A DNA stretch of 64,000 nt, taken from the NCBI GenBank assembly GCA_030615025.1, contig JAUXAB010000006.1:32349-96348 (forward strand). Reading direction: 5' to 3'. The position numbers and the translations under genes were made by a program. Positions 25,796 to 35,794 of this stretch are shown here, piece by piece. Below the pieces are notes generated by a model. It did not search any database. It was not told the DNA's origin and saw only the letters and a list, made by a program, of their open reading frames with translations. Each line of letters begins with the position of its first letter. Positions within the stretch are counted from its first letter, which is position 1. The DNA comes from Phycisphaerae bacterium. Lineage in GTDB: Bacteria; Planctomycetota; Phycisphaerae; Sedimentisphaerales; Anaerobacaceae.

Positions 25796-27994
25796 TTACC
25801 TTCGTTTTCGCACGCGGTCTTTTTTGGACTTCTTTGTGGTTTTGTCTTTTTTTCTTAGCCTGGATGACTTAACTAATGGCTCAGCAGGTAAGACATTCAA
25901 CTGACGGGCGCCGACATTCACCGAAACTATACGTACCCTCAAGGCCTGGCCCAGACGAATGCTGCGTCCCGTACGCTGCCCGACAATGCACGCGACCCTT
26001 TGGTTGTATTTCCATTCGTCCGGCCCCAAATCGCTCATCCGGATAAGACCTTCGATACCAAACTTTCGCGACTGCACGAATACCCCAAAGCCCGTAAGGC
26101 CGGTTACAACGCAGTCGAGTTCCTCGCTGATACGCTTGCTTAACATTTGCAAAATCAGGACGGTTTGCAGCTCTTTTTCAGCGTCCTCAGCCCGCTGCTC
26201 GGTAAAGCTAATATGTTTTCCGACCTCTGCTAAATCTATCTCGACCGAAATGTCCCTGGCTAAATCCGTACGATTTTGCAGGTAGCATTCCAGCTCGCGA
26301 TGAACGAGCAAATCTGCATACCGCCGTATCGGGCTGGTAAAATGACAATAGTGACTCGAAGCCAGCGCGAAATGACCCAGATGCAGCGGCGAGTACTCAG
26401 CTTTCTCGAAACTTCGCAGAACCGCTAAATTCACGCCGAAAGAACAATCAGCGTCTTTAACAGCAGCCAACAAGTCCTGTATCGCCGTGCGGTCTGGATT
26501 TCGAGGCAGACTGACACCAAATGCTCTAAGGAGCTTGGCGAGATTTTTCATACTCAGACTGTCCGGCTCCGGATGAATCCGCCGCATAAACTTGATATTG
26601 AGCCGGTCCAGAAGTGAAGCAACCGCCTCATTGGCCTCGACCATAAACATCTCGATTATCGTATGCGGATAGCTGTCGTCAGCGGGGTGGGCATCCACAA
26701 CCCGCCCGGATTTATCCATTACCAATTCTGCCTCCGGCAGGTCCAGATGTATCATTCCATTTTTTGTTCGCCGTTTTTCAATCGCCAGGCTGAGCGTCTC
26801 CATATTTTTCACCAGCTCAATCACTTCAGGTTTGGCAACTTTGGTATGGCCTTTCAAAATCCTGTCAGCTTGCAGGTAGGTCAAACGCTGCACCGAATTC
26901 ATAACGCTGTTGGCGAAATGTCGAGACAGGACATTGCCCTGCTCATCGTAAGTTAAATACACACTTTTGACGAATCGCTTCTGCCCAGGCTGAAGACTGC
27001 ATATCCCGTTACTCAAAATCTCCGGCAGCATCGCAATGACTTTACCCGGCAGATATATGCTATTCCCACGATTTTTTGCTTCGTTATCCAGCGGCGAACC
27101 GGCCGGCACAAAATTACCGACATCGGCAATGTGAACCCCCAATACCCGGTTGCCTTCAGAATCTTTTTCGAGACTTATCGCATCGTCAAAATCTTTTGCA
27201 TCCGGCGGGTCAATCGTAATAATCACTTTTTCCGCTATATCTTCTCGGCTGCCCAATTGCTCAGGATTAAATTCAGCGCCGGCTCTGCGGGCTTGCTCAA
27301 GACAATCGACATCAAATTCACTCGGCAAATGATACTGTCGAATTATCGATTTTATCTCGCTTTCGTATCGCCCTGCTTTGCCGAGCACCTCGATAATCAC
27401 CCCGCGCGCCAGGTATTTCTCTGTCGGATACGAAAGTATTTCGACCACAACTTTGTCCTTCTGCTTGGCCCCTTTTGCACCAACATCGTCAACGGAAATC
27501 GGCTCGATAAATCCTGTTCCGTCCGGCTGAACAATCCATCCATCCTGTTGTTTCAGTAACGTTCCGACGAATCTATTTTGTGCTCGTTCCAGAATCTCAA
27601 CTACTTCGCCACGGTACCGCATCTGTCCGCCGCGCTTGCCTTTTTTTCTAACTTTCGCAGCAACGATATCGCCCGTCATCGCCTCCGCCGTTTTATTCGG
27701 CGGCACAAACAAGTCCCCGTGCGCATTTGGTTCGAGAGGCGTTATGAAGCCAAATCCTTTCGGGTTCGCTCTAAATGTCCCTATAACTCGCCCCGACATC
27801 GCAGGCAGGCTGACCAGGTTCCTCTCACCTATCACCACATGCCCGGCCCGACGCAGCTCCTCAAATGCCGATTTGAATTGCGGATAATCTTCAGAACTTA
27901 CGCCTAATGCCTTCGCCAATTGTGCTAATTTCAAAGGCGTATAATCAGAATGCTTCAATAATTTAACTATTCTTTTTTTGTAAATCTCTGGCAT
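25796..27994 (-). CDS. rnr: Ribonuclease R
   Basis: The 732-residue exoribonuclease has a winged-helix N-terminus, cold-shock domains (GRVIGTFRANPKGFGFI near residue 69), the RNB catalytic domain with ITIDPPDAKDFDDAISLE near 260 (four Asp metal ligands) and HFTSPIRRYADLLVHREL near 555, an S1 domain near 635-715 (VVTGLTGFGVFVQSRKFGIEG) and a Lys/Arg-rich tail. It degrades structured RNA 3' to 5' and helps tmRNA-linked mRNA decay. It is a single gene; both neighbours run on separate transcripts. Confidence 0.95.
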   Translation of the reverse strand: MPEIYKKRIVKLLKHSDYTPLKLAQLAKALGVSSEDYPQFKSAFEELRRAGHVVIGERNLVSLPAMSGRVIGTFRANPKGFGFITPLEPNAHGDLFVPPNKTAEAMTGDIVAAKVRKKGKRGGQMRYRGEVVEILERAQNRFVGTLLKQQDGWIVQPDGTGFIEPISVDDVGAKGAKQKDKVVVEILSYPTEKYLARGVIIEVLGKAGRYESEIKSIIRQYHLPSEFDVDCLEQARRAGAEFNPEQLGSREDIAEKVIITIDPPDAKDFDDAISLEKDSEGNRVLGVHIADVGNFVPAGSPLDNEAKNRGNSIYLPGKVIAMLPEILSNGICSLQPGQKRFVKSVYLTYDEQGNVLSRHFANSVMNSVQRLTYLQADRILKGHTKVAKPEVIELVKNMETLSLAIEKRRTKNGMIHLDLPEAELVMDKSGRVVDAHPADDSYPHTIIEMFMVEANEAVASLLDRLNIKFMRRIHPEPDSLSMKNLAKLLRAFGVSLPRNPDRTAIQDLLAAVKDADCSFGVNLAVLRSFEKAEYSPLHLGHFALASSHYCHFTSPIRRYADLLVHRELECYLQNRTDLARDISVEIDLAEVGKHISFTEQRAEDAEKELQTVLILQMLSKRISEELDCVVTGLTGFGVFVQSRKFGIEGLIRMSDLGPDEWKYNQRVACIVGQRTGRSIRLGQALRVRIVSVNVGARQLNVLPAEPLVKSSRLRKKDKTTKKSKKDRVRKRR

Positions 27995-28108
27995 TCCACC
28001 AATCTATAAAAAAACCAGGAAAGCGCCAAATCAATTCCTATCGACCCAGCGCAGTATTTATCTGAAATTAAATCAATGAGTGTGTTTGCCCCAAATACGT
28101 TTCTAACG

Positions 28109-30373
28109 TCACTGCGGCTTTATCTGCACCATGTCCTTCGCTCGCGACCGCGGCGTTACTTTTAGCGTCTGGAGTTCGCCATCGCGGTAGAGACCTTCGA
28201 CGGTGGTGTTCAATGGTGCGTGCAGCTTGAATTCAACATCCCATTCTTTCGGCCAGGCGGGGAGCAGCAGAATTCTCCACCCTTTGGCTTGCAACAGCAT
28301 TCGTTGCAGTGCCGTCATCGTAACGCAGCCGTGGTCCTGGTCGGGAATCCAATCGAAGTTCGGCCCCCAGAACGCCGGAAACCGGCTCCCCGTATCTTTC
28401 CTTGAAAAATTCTTCGTCACGAATCTCGCCGCGTCACCGGCTAAGCCAAGATACGCCGCCTGTATCGCATCCTGGGTCCAGCCTCCGGTACGCTTGACCA
28501 TACGCCGCTGCCATGTTTCCAGGCCGATTTCCAGCCCACCTGCTGCCCGTCCGTACAAGCGATACGGAAATACGGCATATAATTCCGGATTCTCGGAGTT
28601 TCTCCTCACCTTGAAAATTTCTGCCGGCAATATAAAACTCTTTCCATTTTCTGTCTTCATTGGCAGCGGTGGCAGATCGTTGAGCGTTTTTTGCCATGCT
28701 GCTCTTTGCGATTCGTTGCTCGTGCGTTTCGCAATGACCACTAAACGCCTAAGAACAGAAATAAGCCCGGCGATTTCGGGCGTCGGATTAACACACTCCC
28801 ACCACGTCTCCAGCGCCTGGGATGGCTCAAAGCGGATCTTGCCCCGCTCGTCCCGCTCCCAGTGCTCATCGAAGAAAGTGACGGTGGCGTCGGCCAGTGG
28901 CAAAAGGGTGTCATGAAGGAATTTCTCGTCCTGCGTGATCCTGTAGTAATCTAACATCATCGCTACAATCTCGATCCCGCCCTGCCACTCACGCCGGATA
29001 TACCGGTTAATCGTTTCAGGCCCTTTATGTCCCCACCCATAATCGCAATTGCCGTTTGTACCCCAAAAATACATCGTCTCCGGAAAGAAAGCACCCTCGT
29101 GCTTATAGTAAATCTTTGTCTTGTCACTACACAGGCCGAGAACATTTTTATACATCCGAAACAGCGGCTGCATCAAATCGAAGTCCCCCGCCGCAAGCAT
29201 AGACCAGTATGGCAGCCGCGTATTTTGCCACCAAAACATCCCGCCCCAGCGCCGATAATCACCGTCATAATGCTCATTACCAATCTGGGCATCAACCGTA
29301 AATATCGAGCCGTTAAATTTGATAGGGTATGCCCCTCGGCCCCCGCACGCATTTATCCATCGCTGCAGGGTGTACCCACGCGTGACTGTCTCCGCCTCTT
29401 CTGTGCCCCTGACGAAAATCCAACTGCGGCCCCAGAACTCACTCCACCACTTCCCGTGTGCGGCTCGTGCCGCTTCTAAATCCGTCGCATCAATCGCTGC
29501 TATCTGCGCCCCCAATAGCTTCAGCCATGCCCCACTTGTTTTAGTCTGGGCCGTCAGAGGATAAATCGAAACCACAAATCGCCTGCGAGGTTTGACCGAT
29601 TTCAGAGTTTGCCTGCCGACCGCTTTCAGACCATCACCTTTCATACATCCGCCAAATGTTCGGCCCATAAGCGGGTCCGGATACTTGGCCAATAGCTCCC
29701 CGAGGTGTTGATTTGTCAGCGTTATCGGATAGCACGACTTCTCATTTCGATGATACCATACAATCCGGCCGTCTTTCGCAGGCAAAATAGTATCCGGATA
29801 AACAATAATCGGATACTCGCTCTGGTCGTTACGAGTTAGTCCCCGGGCACTGTTCGCTTCGTTTCCCTTGAGTTCCCGCTTAACTTTACGCCATACTTCG
29901 AGATGTGTCTCAAGGCCAAATGCCCGTTTACCCTCGGCTTCGACACGGATTACCTGCTGATTGGCGTCCACCCATACGCGCAGCCTCACCTCCCGCCCTG
30001 CTGGCCCCGCTATTATCTCAATCTCTCCCTGCCGCAGCTTCAGAGTTTGCTTAAACGGCATTTTCTTTTCAAAGGGGTTCGGCGAGACCTTCACCCGTAC
30101 CAGGCCGAGTTTCAGCAGCCGCGCGTTCTCACTCCACGTATCGGTCTTGCTGATATAAAACAGAAGGTCTCCATCTTCTTCGACCCAGACGTTCAGCCCG
30201 ATGTCGCCATTGCCTATCGGCATTGACCCGGATGAGTCCTTACTCGGCGTCTCCCAAACAACATTATATTGATCTAACGGGTCCCCCGACCCCTCAGCCC
30301 CGCCTGCAACTGCGCATATCCCCAGGCACACTAAAAATATCAACACCACTAATATCTTTCTTTTTGACTCCAT
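28109..30373 (-). CDS. Secreted DUF5703 glycoside hydrolase-like protein (GH95-related)
   Basis: The 754-residue protein has a signal peptide (residues 1-26, ending AVAGGAEG). The mature N-terminus reads QYNVVWETPSKDSSGSMPIG and NGDIGLNVWVEEDGDLLFYI, the DUF5703 beta-sandwich that resembles the N-domain of GH95/GH65 enzymes, followed by a helical barrel (GGMFWWQNTRLPYWSMLAAG, MYFWGTNGNCDYGWG). It probably cuts fucose- or galactose-containing glycans in the periplasm or outside the cell. The ATG after AAAGGA with 7-bp spacing is chosen over a GTG just upstream. No partner gene is linked. Confidence 0.75.
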   Translation of the reverse strand: MESKRKILVVLIFLVCLGICAVAGGAEGSGDPLDQYNVVWETPSKDSSGSMPIGNGDIGLNVWVEEDGDLLFYISKTDTWSENARLLKLGLVRVKVSPNPFEKKMPFKQTLKLRQGEIEIIAGPAGREVRLRVWVDANQQVIRVEAEGKRAFGLETHLEVWRKVKRELKGNEANSARGLTRNDQSEYPIIVYPDTILPAKDGRIVWYHRNEKSCYPITLTNQHLGELLAKYPDPLMGRTFGGCMKGDGLKAVGRQTLKSVKPRRRFVVSIYPLTAQTKTSGAWLKLLGAQIAAIDATDLEAARAAHGKWWSEFWGRSWIFVRGTEEAETVTRGYTLQRWINACGGRGAYPIKFNGSIFTVDAQIGNEHYDGDYRRWGGMFWWQNTRLPYWSMLAAGDFDLMQPLFRMYKNVLGLCSDKTKIYYKHEGAFFPETMYFWGTNGNCDYGWGHKGPETINRYIRREWQGGIEIVAMMLDYYRITQDEKFLHDTLLPLADATVTFFDEHWERDERGKIRFEPSQALETWWECVNPTPEIAGLISVLRRLVVIAKRTSNESQRAAWQKTLNDLPPLPMKTENGKSFILPAEIFKVRRNSENPELYAVFPYRLYGRAAGGLEIGLETWQRRMVKRTGGWTQDAIQAAYLGLAGDAARFVTKNFSRKDTGSRFPAFWGPNFDWIPDQDHGCVTMTALQRMLLQAKGWRILLLPAWPKEWDVEFKLHAPLNTTVEGLYRDGELQTLKVTPRSRAKDMVQIKPQ

Positions 30374-30425
30374 CACTCTTTCCTTTCATTCGCGCTTTAA
30401 GCGACCAACGTTTCCATACGCCCGC

Positions 30426-30472
30426 TTCAACCACACCCATTCTAAATAACAAACCCTGCCTTTGCCAGGGTT
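30426..30472 (-). repeat. Dispersed hairpin repeat, copy 1 (upstream of DUF5703 gene)
   Basis: Read on the minus strand it has AACCCTGGCAAAGGCAGGGT followed by TTGTT, then TTAGAATGGGTGTGGTTGA. The copy at 40159-40204 (plus strand) agrees at nearly every position. The first half folds into a stem. It lies about 55 bp before the DUF5703 start, on the sense strand of that gene. Confidence 0.7.
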
Positions 30473-30635
30473 TTCATTGTGCTAAATACTAACGACTATT
30501 CACTATCGACTCGCTGCAGGCGTGTCCTCTGGGCGGGGTTATATTTACGACCGTCCTCTGGGCGAGGGTGCAAACGTGAGGAACGCTTCCCTTTTTCCCA
30601 CCACTCGCCCGCCAAACAAGTAAGAATTGCCGCCT

Positions 30636-30673
30636 GTCATTGCGAGCGAGGCGCAGCCGAGCGCGGCAATCTC
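30636..30673. repeat. REP-like palindromic repeat (CATTGCGAG...GGCAATCTC)
   Basis: The sequence starts GTCATTGCGAGCGAGGCG and ends GCGCGGCAATCTCG. Related copies are at 51699-51738 (reversed) and 59039-59073. This is a widespread intergenic palindrome type in many bacteria. Confidence 0.65.
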
Positions 30674-30746
30674 GTTTTGAAATTAGAATTTCGGTAATTT
30701 GAATTTGTTTCGAATTTCGGGTTTCGTATATCGTGAAACGAGATAC

Positions 30747-31022
30747 CTACCCCTTTTCCACCTTTAGGCTGTTCAGCTTCTTCGCAAGGCGGGATTTCTT
30801 TCGTGCGGCTGTTCTTTTATGCATTGTGCTCATAGCAGCGGTTTTGTCTAATTTCTGGACAATGGCCTGGTATTGCCCGCTCGCCGCTTCCACGTCACCG
30901 CCGGCCAGTGTTGCATCGAAATGCTTGATTTGCGTCTTAATCTGGCTCTTACGTGCGCGATTAATCGTCCTTCTTTTGGCGTTTTGCCTCACTCTTTTCT
31001 TTGCTGATAACGAATGTGCCAC
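30747..31022 (-). CDS. rpsT: 30S ribosomal protein S20
   Basis: The 91-residue protein begins (V)AHSLSAKKRVRQNAKRR, the S20 signature, and ends in the basic helix of that family. It binds 16S rRNA early in small-subunit assembly. The start is a GTG at 31022 preceded by AGGAG with 6-bp spacing; an upstream in-frame start would add 14 residues not found in S20. Use of a weak start codon matches the known translational control of S20 in E. coli (UUG start). Confidence 0.93.
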   Translation of the reverse strand: MAHSLSAKKRVRQNAKRRTINRARKSQIKTQIKHFDATLAGGDVEAASGQYQAIVQKLDKTAAMSTMHKRTAARKKSRLAKKLNSLKVEKG

Positions 31023-31088
31023 TGTAATCTCCTGAGATACCGTCGTCAGTCTGTTTACAAACACCCACCCATCCCGACATATCGGGAT

Positions 31089-32495
31089 TTATTGGGAGGT
31101 CGGTTCAGCTTCTTTGCTCCGCAGCTTACCTACTCGCTGGCGAACGTCCCTGTACGCAAAATCAAGCTGAGCAATTTTGCGATAAATCTCCAGCGCCTTT
31201 TTCGTATTACCCTGCTGTTCATAAGAGCGTGCCAGATTGTACCGCAATTCCTTGGCGACGCCATCATCTTTTATCTCGTAGAAGTCTATCGCCTGCGTGA
31301 AAATGTCGATCGCATCTGCAAACCAGCCCTTCAGAAAAAAGCACAGCCCTATCTTGTCCATCGATGAAATCTTATGTCGCGGATCTTTTTGCGCCTCCTG
31401 GAACAGAGGTATTGCATCATCATACTGCTTATTGCGGACCAAACGAATACCATATTCGTACTTGGCCTGCAAGTCGGTCGGATAGTTCTCCACACAGAGA
31501 CCGTAATGCTCCAACTCGGTACTGTTTAGCTGCGAAGTTAATTCAGAAAGCTGAGACTTAACTTTGCCATCTCCGCCCTTAGTCTCAAGAGCCGCTTTCA
31601 CCCCTCTTATCTTGCGTCTGAGTTGTTTTATCTTTAACAGACCTGCCCGCTGCTTAAAGCTAAAGTCCTTTCTACTTTTATACGTTTTTTCCAGCAGCTC
31701 TATCGCCTCATTATCCGCTTTCTCGTCCTGCAAATCTGATAATGCCTGCGCCAAATCGAATATGTTCTTAGGCAGATTCGGATCCTGGGCGTATTCTTTT
31801 CTGGCCTCTTCAACCGCCGATTGACGGTAATCCTCGGTCTTGACCACAGCTTGCTGGGATTGAAGTTTTTCTTGCGTCTCACGGTCCTTGATAGATTGCC
31901 TGAAATCGCCCTCCTGGTCATATTTGCCTCTGGCCATAGTCAGTTCGGCTGTCAGGTTCTTAAACTCGTCCGCTAATTCCCCGTCCTCGGGTTTAAGTTT
32001 CGAGGCAAGTTGGCACGCAACAATTGCTTTGTCGAATTGACTGATAGATTTGTACGCATCTTTTAACAGGATATATGTTTGTGCCGACGGTTTTTTCGAC
32101 GAATTATTTACCTGAAAAACCAAATTGGCAATCCACCCGATTGTCTTCCGATAATCGCCTGCCACCGCCGCCTTCAGGATCGCCTCGCCATAAGGCAGAT
32201 GGTCGGGGTCCTTTGCGAAAAGGTATTCGGCGTTAAGCATCTGCTCAATCGCTGTTTTACCCCGCAGCCGCTTCACTCTTTCCACCATTGACGGTTTTTT
32301 GCCGTCTTTACCCTGCCGCAGAAGCGCCACTTCATAAAGTGGTATATGCCCCTGCTCAAGCGCGTCAGGGTCACAGCGAAGCCCCTCGAGGTACATGTCG
32401 ATTGCATAATCGAAATTGTTTGTCCCCGCTGCTTCCCGCGCTCTGTCGAAAAAAACCTTCGCCTTAGCTGAATTTGCAATATCTTTGTCTGCCAT
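31089..32495 (-). CDS. TPR-repeat protein of planctomycete type
   Basis: The 468-residue protein lacks a signal peptide and is rich in helices. TPR-like units are seen at the N-terminus (AKVFFDRAREAAGTNNFDYA), in the middle (YILLKDAYKSISQFDKAIVA) and at the C-terminus (LRYNLARSYEQQGNTKKALE). A central charged stretch of about 100 residues may be coiled coil. It is probably a cytoplasmic scaffold; partner and role are unknown. It sits 66 bp upstream of rpsT on the same strand. Confidence 0.7.
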   Translation of the reverse strand: MADKDIANSAKAKVFFDRAREAAGTNNFDYAIDMYLEGLRCDPDALEQGHIPLYEVALLRQGKDGKKPSMVERVKRLRGKTAIEQMLNAEYLFAKDPDHLPYGEAILKAAVAGDYRKTIGWIANLVFQVNNSSKKPSAQTYILLKDAYKSISQFDKAIVACQLASKLKPEDGELADEFKNLTAELTMARGKYDQEGDFRQSIKDRETQEKLQSQQAVVKTEDYRQSAVEEARKEYAQDPNLPKNIFDLAQALSDLQDEKADNEAIELLEKTYKSRKDFSFKQRAGLLKIKQLRRKIRGVKAALETKGGDGKVKSQLSELTSQLNSTELEHYGLCVENYPTDLQAKYEYGIRLVRNKQYDDAIPLFQEAQKDPRHKISSMDKIGLCFFLKGWFADAIDIFTQAIDFYEIKDDGVAKELRYNLARSYEQQGNTKKALEIYRKIAQLDFAYRDVRQRVGKLRSKEAEPTSQ

Positions 32496-32579
32496 ACATT
32501 CTAACCGATTGCTTCTACTGACCTGTCATTAAACCCACCTATACTAACATTCGGCCAAATTTTGTCAACAAATAAATAC

Positions 32580-32608
32580 TTGTACAAAAACTGCCGCTAT
32601 GCTATAAA
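32580..32608 (+). promoter_or_regulatory. Candidate sigma-70 promoter of glyA
   Basis: TTGTAC at 32580-32585 and TATAAA at 32603-32608 are separated by 17 bp and lie 41 bp before the glyA ATG. The ribosome site AGGAG at 32637-32641 follows. Confidence 0.55.
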
Positions 32609-32649
32609 AACACACAACCCCGGCAAAAATGCTTTAAGGAGAAACTGAT

Positions 32650-33918
32650 ATGGCAAATGCTCTTGAGCTGTATGACCCGCAGATTTACGAGCTTGTAAGG
32701 CAGGAAAAGGCACGCGAGAGCGCCGTCATCCGCCTTATCCCCTCGGAAAACTACGTATCCAGGGCCGTAATGTTGGCCAGCGGAAGTTGCCTTACAAACA
32801 AATACGCCGAAGGTTACCCTAACAAGCGATACTACGAAGGCCAGCAGGTAACCGACCTCATCGAAAAAATGGCTCAGCAGCGGGCAAAAAAGTTGTTCAA
32901 GGCCGACCACGCAAACGTTCAGCCATATTCCGGCTCAGTAGCCAACTGGGCCGCATATCTGGCCCTGGTCAAACCGGGCGATACGATTATGGGCCTGTCT
33001 CTTCCACACGGCGGACACCTCACACACGGCTGGAAAGTCAGCGTAACAAGTAAAGTTTTTAATTCCGTCCAATATACAGTCAACCCGGATACCGGCAGGT
33101 TTGACTATAACCAGATCGAAGAGTTCGCAAAAAAACACAGACCGAAAATCATCATCTCCGGAGCCACAGCATATCCTCGCGAGATTGATTTTGAAATATT
33201 CGGCCAAATAGCCCAAAAGGTAGGTGCATATCACGTCAGCGATATTGCCCACATTGCAGGCCTTGTTGTAGCCGGCATCCATAAAAGCCCGATACCATAC
33301 GCCGACATTGTATCAACCACAACGCACAAGACACTGAGAGGACCACGTGGCGGCATGTTACTCTGCAAAGCAGAACACGCAGAAAATGTGGACAAAGCCG
33401 TCTTCCCGGGCCTGCAGGGCGGCCCACATATGCACACATTAACCGCCATCGCCGTAGCAATGGCTGAAGCTGATACACCGGAGTTTGTCGCCTATGCGAA
33501 GCAGATTGTCAAAAACGCAAAAGCTCTCGCCGAAAAGCTGCTCGAATACGGATTCAACCTTGTATCAGGCGGAACCGACAACCACTTGATTCTAATCGAT
33601 TTGCGAAATAAAAAAATCCCCGGCAAGAAACTGGCGAAGGCATTGGACAGGGCAAGAATTGTTTCTAATTATAACACCACACCTTTAGACCCGGCCCATC
33701 CAGCTAACCCCAGCGGACTGCGTATCGGAACGCCGGCAATCACCACGCGGGGAATGAAGGAGCCGGAAGCTGAGCAAATCGCCTTCTTTATAAACAAAGT
33801 GGCTGAAAATATTGACAATGAGTCGGTAATCGAAGAGGTCGGAAAAGAAGCTCTGCTTCTATGCTCGGCATTTCCCGTGCCGGACCATTTCATCATACCG
33901 AATAAGAATAACAGGTGA
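32650..33918 (+). CDS. glyA: Serine hydroxymethyltransferase
   Basis: The 422-residue PLP enzyme converts serine and tetrahydrofolate to glycine and 5,10-methylene-tetrahydrofolate. It has IPSENYVSRAVM near residue 30, ANVQPYSGS(V) near 92, and the PLP lysine in STTTHKTLRGPRGGM near residue 227. AGGAG 8 bp before the ATG sets the start. The length matches the family, and no neighbour is functionally linked. Confidence 0.97.
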   Translation: MANALELYDPQIYELVRQEKARESAVIRLIPSENYVSRAVMLASGSCLTNKYAEGYPNKRYYEGQQVTDLIEKMAQQRAKKLFKADHANVQPYSGSVANWAAYLALVKPGDTIMGLSLPHGGHLTHGWKVSVTSKVFNSVQYTVNPDTGRFDYNQIEEFAKKHRPKIIISGATAYPREIDFEIFGQIAQKVGAYHVSDIAHIAGLVVAGIHKSPIPYADIVSTTTHKTLRGPRGGMLLCKAEHAENVDKAVFPGLQGGPHMHTLTAIAVAMAEADTPEFVAYAKQIVKNAKALAEKLLEYGFNLVSGGTDNHLILIDLRNKKIPGKKLAKALDRARIVSNYNTTPLDPAHPANPSGLRIGTPAITTRGMKEPEAEQIAFFINKVAENIDNESVIEEVGKEALLLCSAFPVPDHFIIPNKNNR

Positions 33919-34095
33919 GTGGTTAACTGGTGAATGGTGAATGGTAACTGGGTAATGAGTGGCCGGAAACCGGGACCCCGCACCAAATTACGGCGGGAGC
34001 CTATTTCGTGCGGGGCAAGGGGGGCAGGAAATGGAAGTTTTGCGGATAATCGCTAATCTTTGGTTGCGGCGACGAGGTTAAGGCAGGAGACAGAA

Positions 34096-35562
34096 ATGAA
34101 TCGTCGAGATTTTTCTAAACACAGTCTAATGCTTGGAATGGGCGTTTTAGCTGGCTTCCCAAAGGACAGTAAGGGAAGGGCCCTGAATCAATCTATGAAT
34201 TATTACAAGGAACCAGCGAAAAAATTGCCTGTAAGGAAATTTGATGTCGTCATAGCGGGCGCCGGCACGGCAGGCGTTGTAGCAGCTTTAGCCGCGGCGC
34301 GTCAGGGAGCAAAGACGATATTGATTGAGCGGAAAGGTTATCCGGGCGGAACAGTCGTGGAAGGGGGTACTGCTCTTCATAGCTTCTATAACCTGTGGAA
34401 GGCTTTCCCCGGAGTAAAAAAACGTCAGGTTGTCAGAGGCATTCCTCAGGAGATTATCGACCGCCTTCTAAAAGTCGGCGGCACATCGGGACACGCCGAG
34501 ATGTCCAAAGGTTACGATTTCGATTCAGTATGCACCGCGATTGATACGGAAATATACAAACTCGTGACATTCGAAATGCTTGAAGAAGCGGGTGTTTTTG
34601 TATGTGTGAATACCCTTTTGGCCGGAGCCATTATGGAGGTCTCCCGGATTAAGGGCGTGATAACAGAGAGCCGCTCCGGAAGGGAGGCGATTTACGCAAA
34701 ATCATTTGTGGACTGTACTGCATACGGCGACCTTGCCGCTTACGCCGGTGCCAGATACACCGAACCCAACGATTACGCGGTATGCAATAGTATCGGCGTC
34801 GCCAATGTGAGCGTTGAGAAATACTACGAATTCCTCAAATCGCACGACGCCATTTTTCAACAGGCCGAAGGCCTCCGCAGTGGCAAGGACGGGCAAATAG
34901 TGCGATTGCAAGGCAGAACCGTCAATCTTCCCGACGGCTTCAGACAGGGGGCACGCAAGATCGGTATGTCAACCGTCACGACCACCGTTCACGACAACTA
35001 TTTCATGTTCATAAAGCTCAATCTCAAAATGCCGGTCAGTCCGACAAGCAGAGACGCAGTGGCGAAAGCGGAATTAGAGTTGAGAAGGCGTCAGGCAAAA
35101 GCAATAGAACTATTCAGAAAATATGTCCCCGGCTGCGAAAAGGCATTTATAGCCAGAACCAGCCCCTCACTTAACATCAGACGCGGCAGACTGATTAAGT
35201 GCGACTATGACATATCACACGAAGATGTCATTGAAGGCAGACACTTTGACGACGACGTCATGGCTTACGGCTTTCACGACTCCGCGCCCCGCTTCCAAAT
35301 AAAGAATGGCGGCACATACGGAATACCTTACAAAGCCCTGCGTGTAGCCCGAATAGACAATCTTTTAGCTGCCGGTATGATGATAACTTCAGACCATAAC
35401 GCCCACATGTCCACCAGAAACACGGTATGCTGTATGGGACAAGGCCAGGCCGCAGGCACTGCGGCGGCTCTCTGCGCCGGTAAAAACTGTGGAACACGAG
35501 GGCTTGCATACAATAATTTGAGAAAGACTCTCGAAAACGACGGCGTATATTTTGAAAGTTAA
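34096..35562 (+). CDS. Tat-signal FAD-dependent oxidoreductase
   Basis: The 488-residue protein opens with a twin-arginine-like signal (NRRDFSKHSLMLGMGVLAG) and then the dinucleotide fold FDVVIAGAGTAGVVAALAAA (GxGxxG) with acidic IERKGYPGG. It belongs to the FAD_oxidored group often found with carbohydrate catabolism in Planctomycetes. The end ARIDNLLAAGMMIT and GQGQAAGTAAALC is the FAD-closing region. AGGAG 6 bp before this ATG selects it over an upstream in-frame start. It is probably periplasmic; the substrate, perhaps a sugar or acid, is unknown. The Gfo/Idh-type gene that follows may be a partner. Confidence 0.82.
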   Translation: MNRRDFSKHSLMLGMGVLAGFPKDSKGRALNQSMNYYKEPAKKLPVRKFDVVIAGAGTAGVVAALAAARQGAKTILIERKGYPGGTVVEGGTALHSFYNLWKAFPGVKKRQVVRGIPQEIIDRLLKVGGTSGHAEMSKGYDFDSVCTAIDTEIYKLVTFEMLEEAGVFVCVNTLLAGAIMEVSRIKGVITESRSGREAIYAKSFVDCTAYGDLAAYAGARYTEPNDYAVCNSIGVANVSVEKYYEFLKSHDAIFQQAEGLRSGKDGQIVRLQGRTVNLPDGFRQGARKIGMSTVTTTVHDNYFMFIKLNLKMPVSPTSRDAVAKAELELRRRQAKAIELFRKYVPGCEKAFIARTSPSLNIRRGRLIKCDYDISHEDVIEGRHFDDDVMAYGFHDSAPRFQIKNGGTYGIPYKALRVARIDNLLAAGMMITSDHNAHMSTRNTVCCMGQGQAAGTAAALCAGKNCGTRGLAYNNLRKTLENDGVYFES

Positions 35563-35661
35563 AGTGAGTCTTTTCTTTTGACTTCTTCTTTCTTTTCCGC
35601 TATTTTATCTGCCTAAGAACACAAACACCCAGGGGCGGATTACTTCCTTGAATCGTCTGTT

Positions 35662-35729
35662 TGTCATTCCGCACTTGATGCGGAATCCAGAGCATTGTTA
35701 ATGCTGGATTCCTGCCTTCGCAGGAATGA
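35662..35729. repeat. REP-like hairpins between two oxidoreductase genes
   Basis: Two hairpins of one family: CATTCCGCACTTGATGCGGA (35665-35684) and ATTCCTGCCTTCGCAGGAAT (35708-35727), joined by AATCCAGAGCATTG. The right one ends 66 bp before the Gfo/Idh start codon. A related hairpin lies inside that gene at 35987-36032. Confidence 0.7.
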
Positions 35730-35794
35730 GGAACCATCAATTGACCGGCGACAGAGCATTAGAAGTGAAAGGTGAATTTGTACGGGGGCATAAG

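Noticed and set aside
28203..28916. A 237-codon plus-strand frame opposite the DUF5703 gene
   Set aside because: It is antisense to a well-supported protein and has no family likeness.
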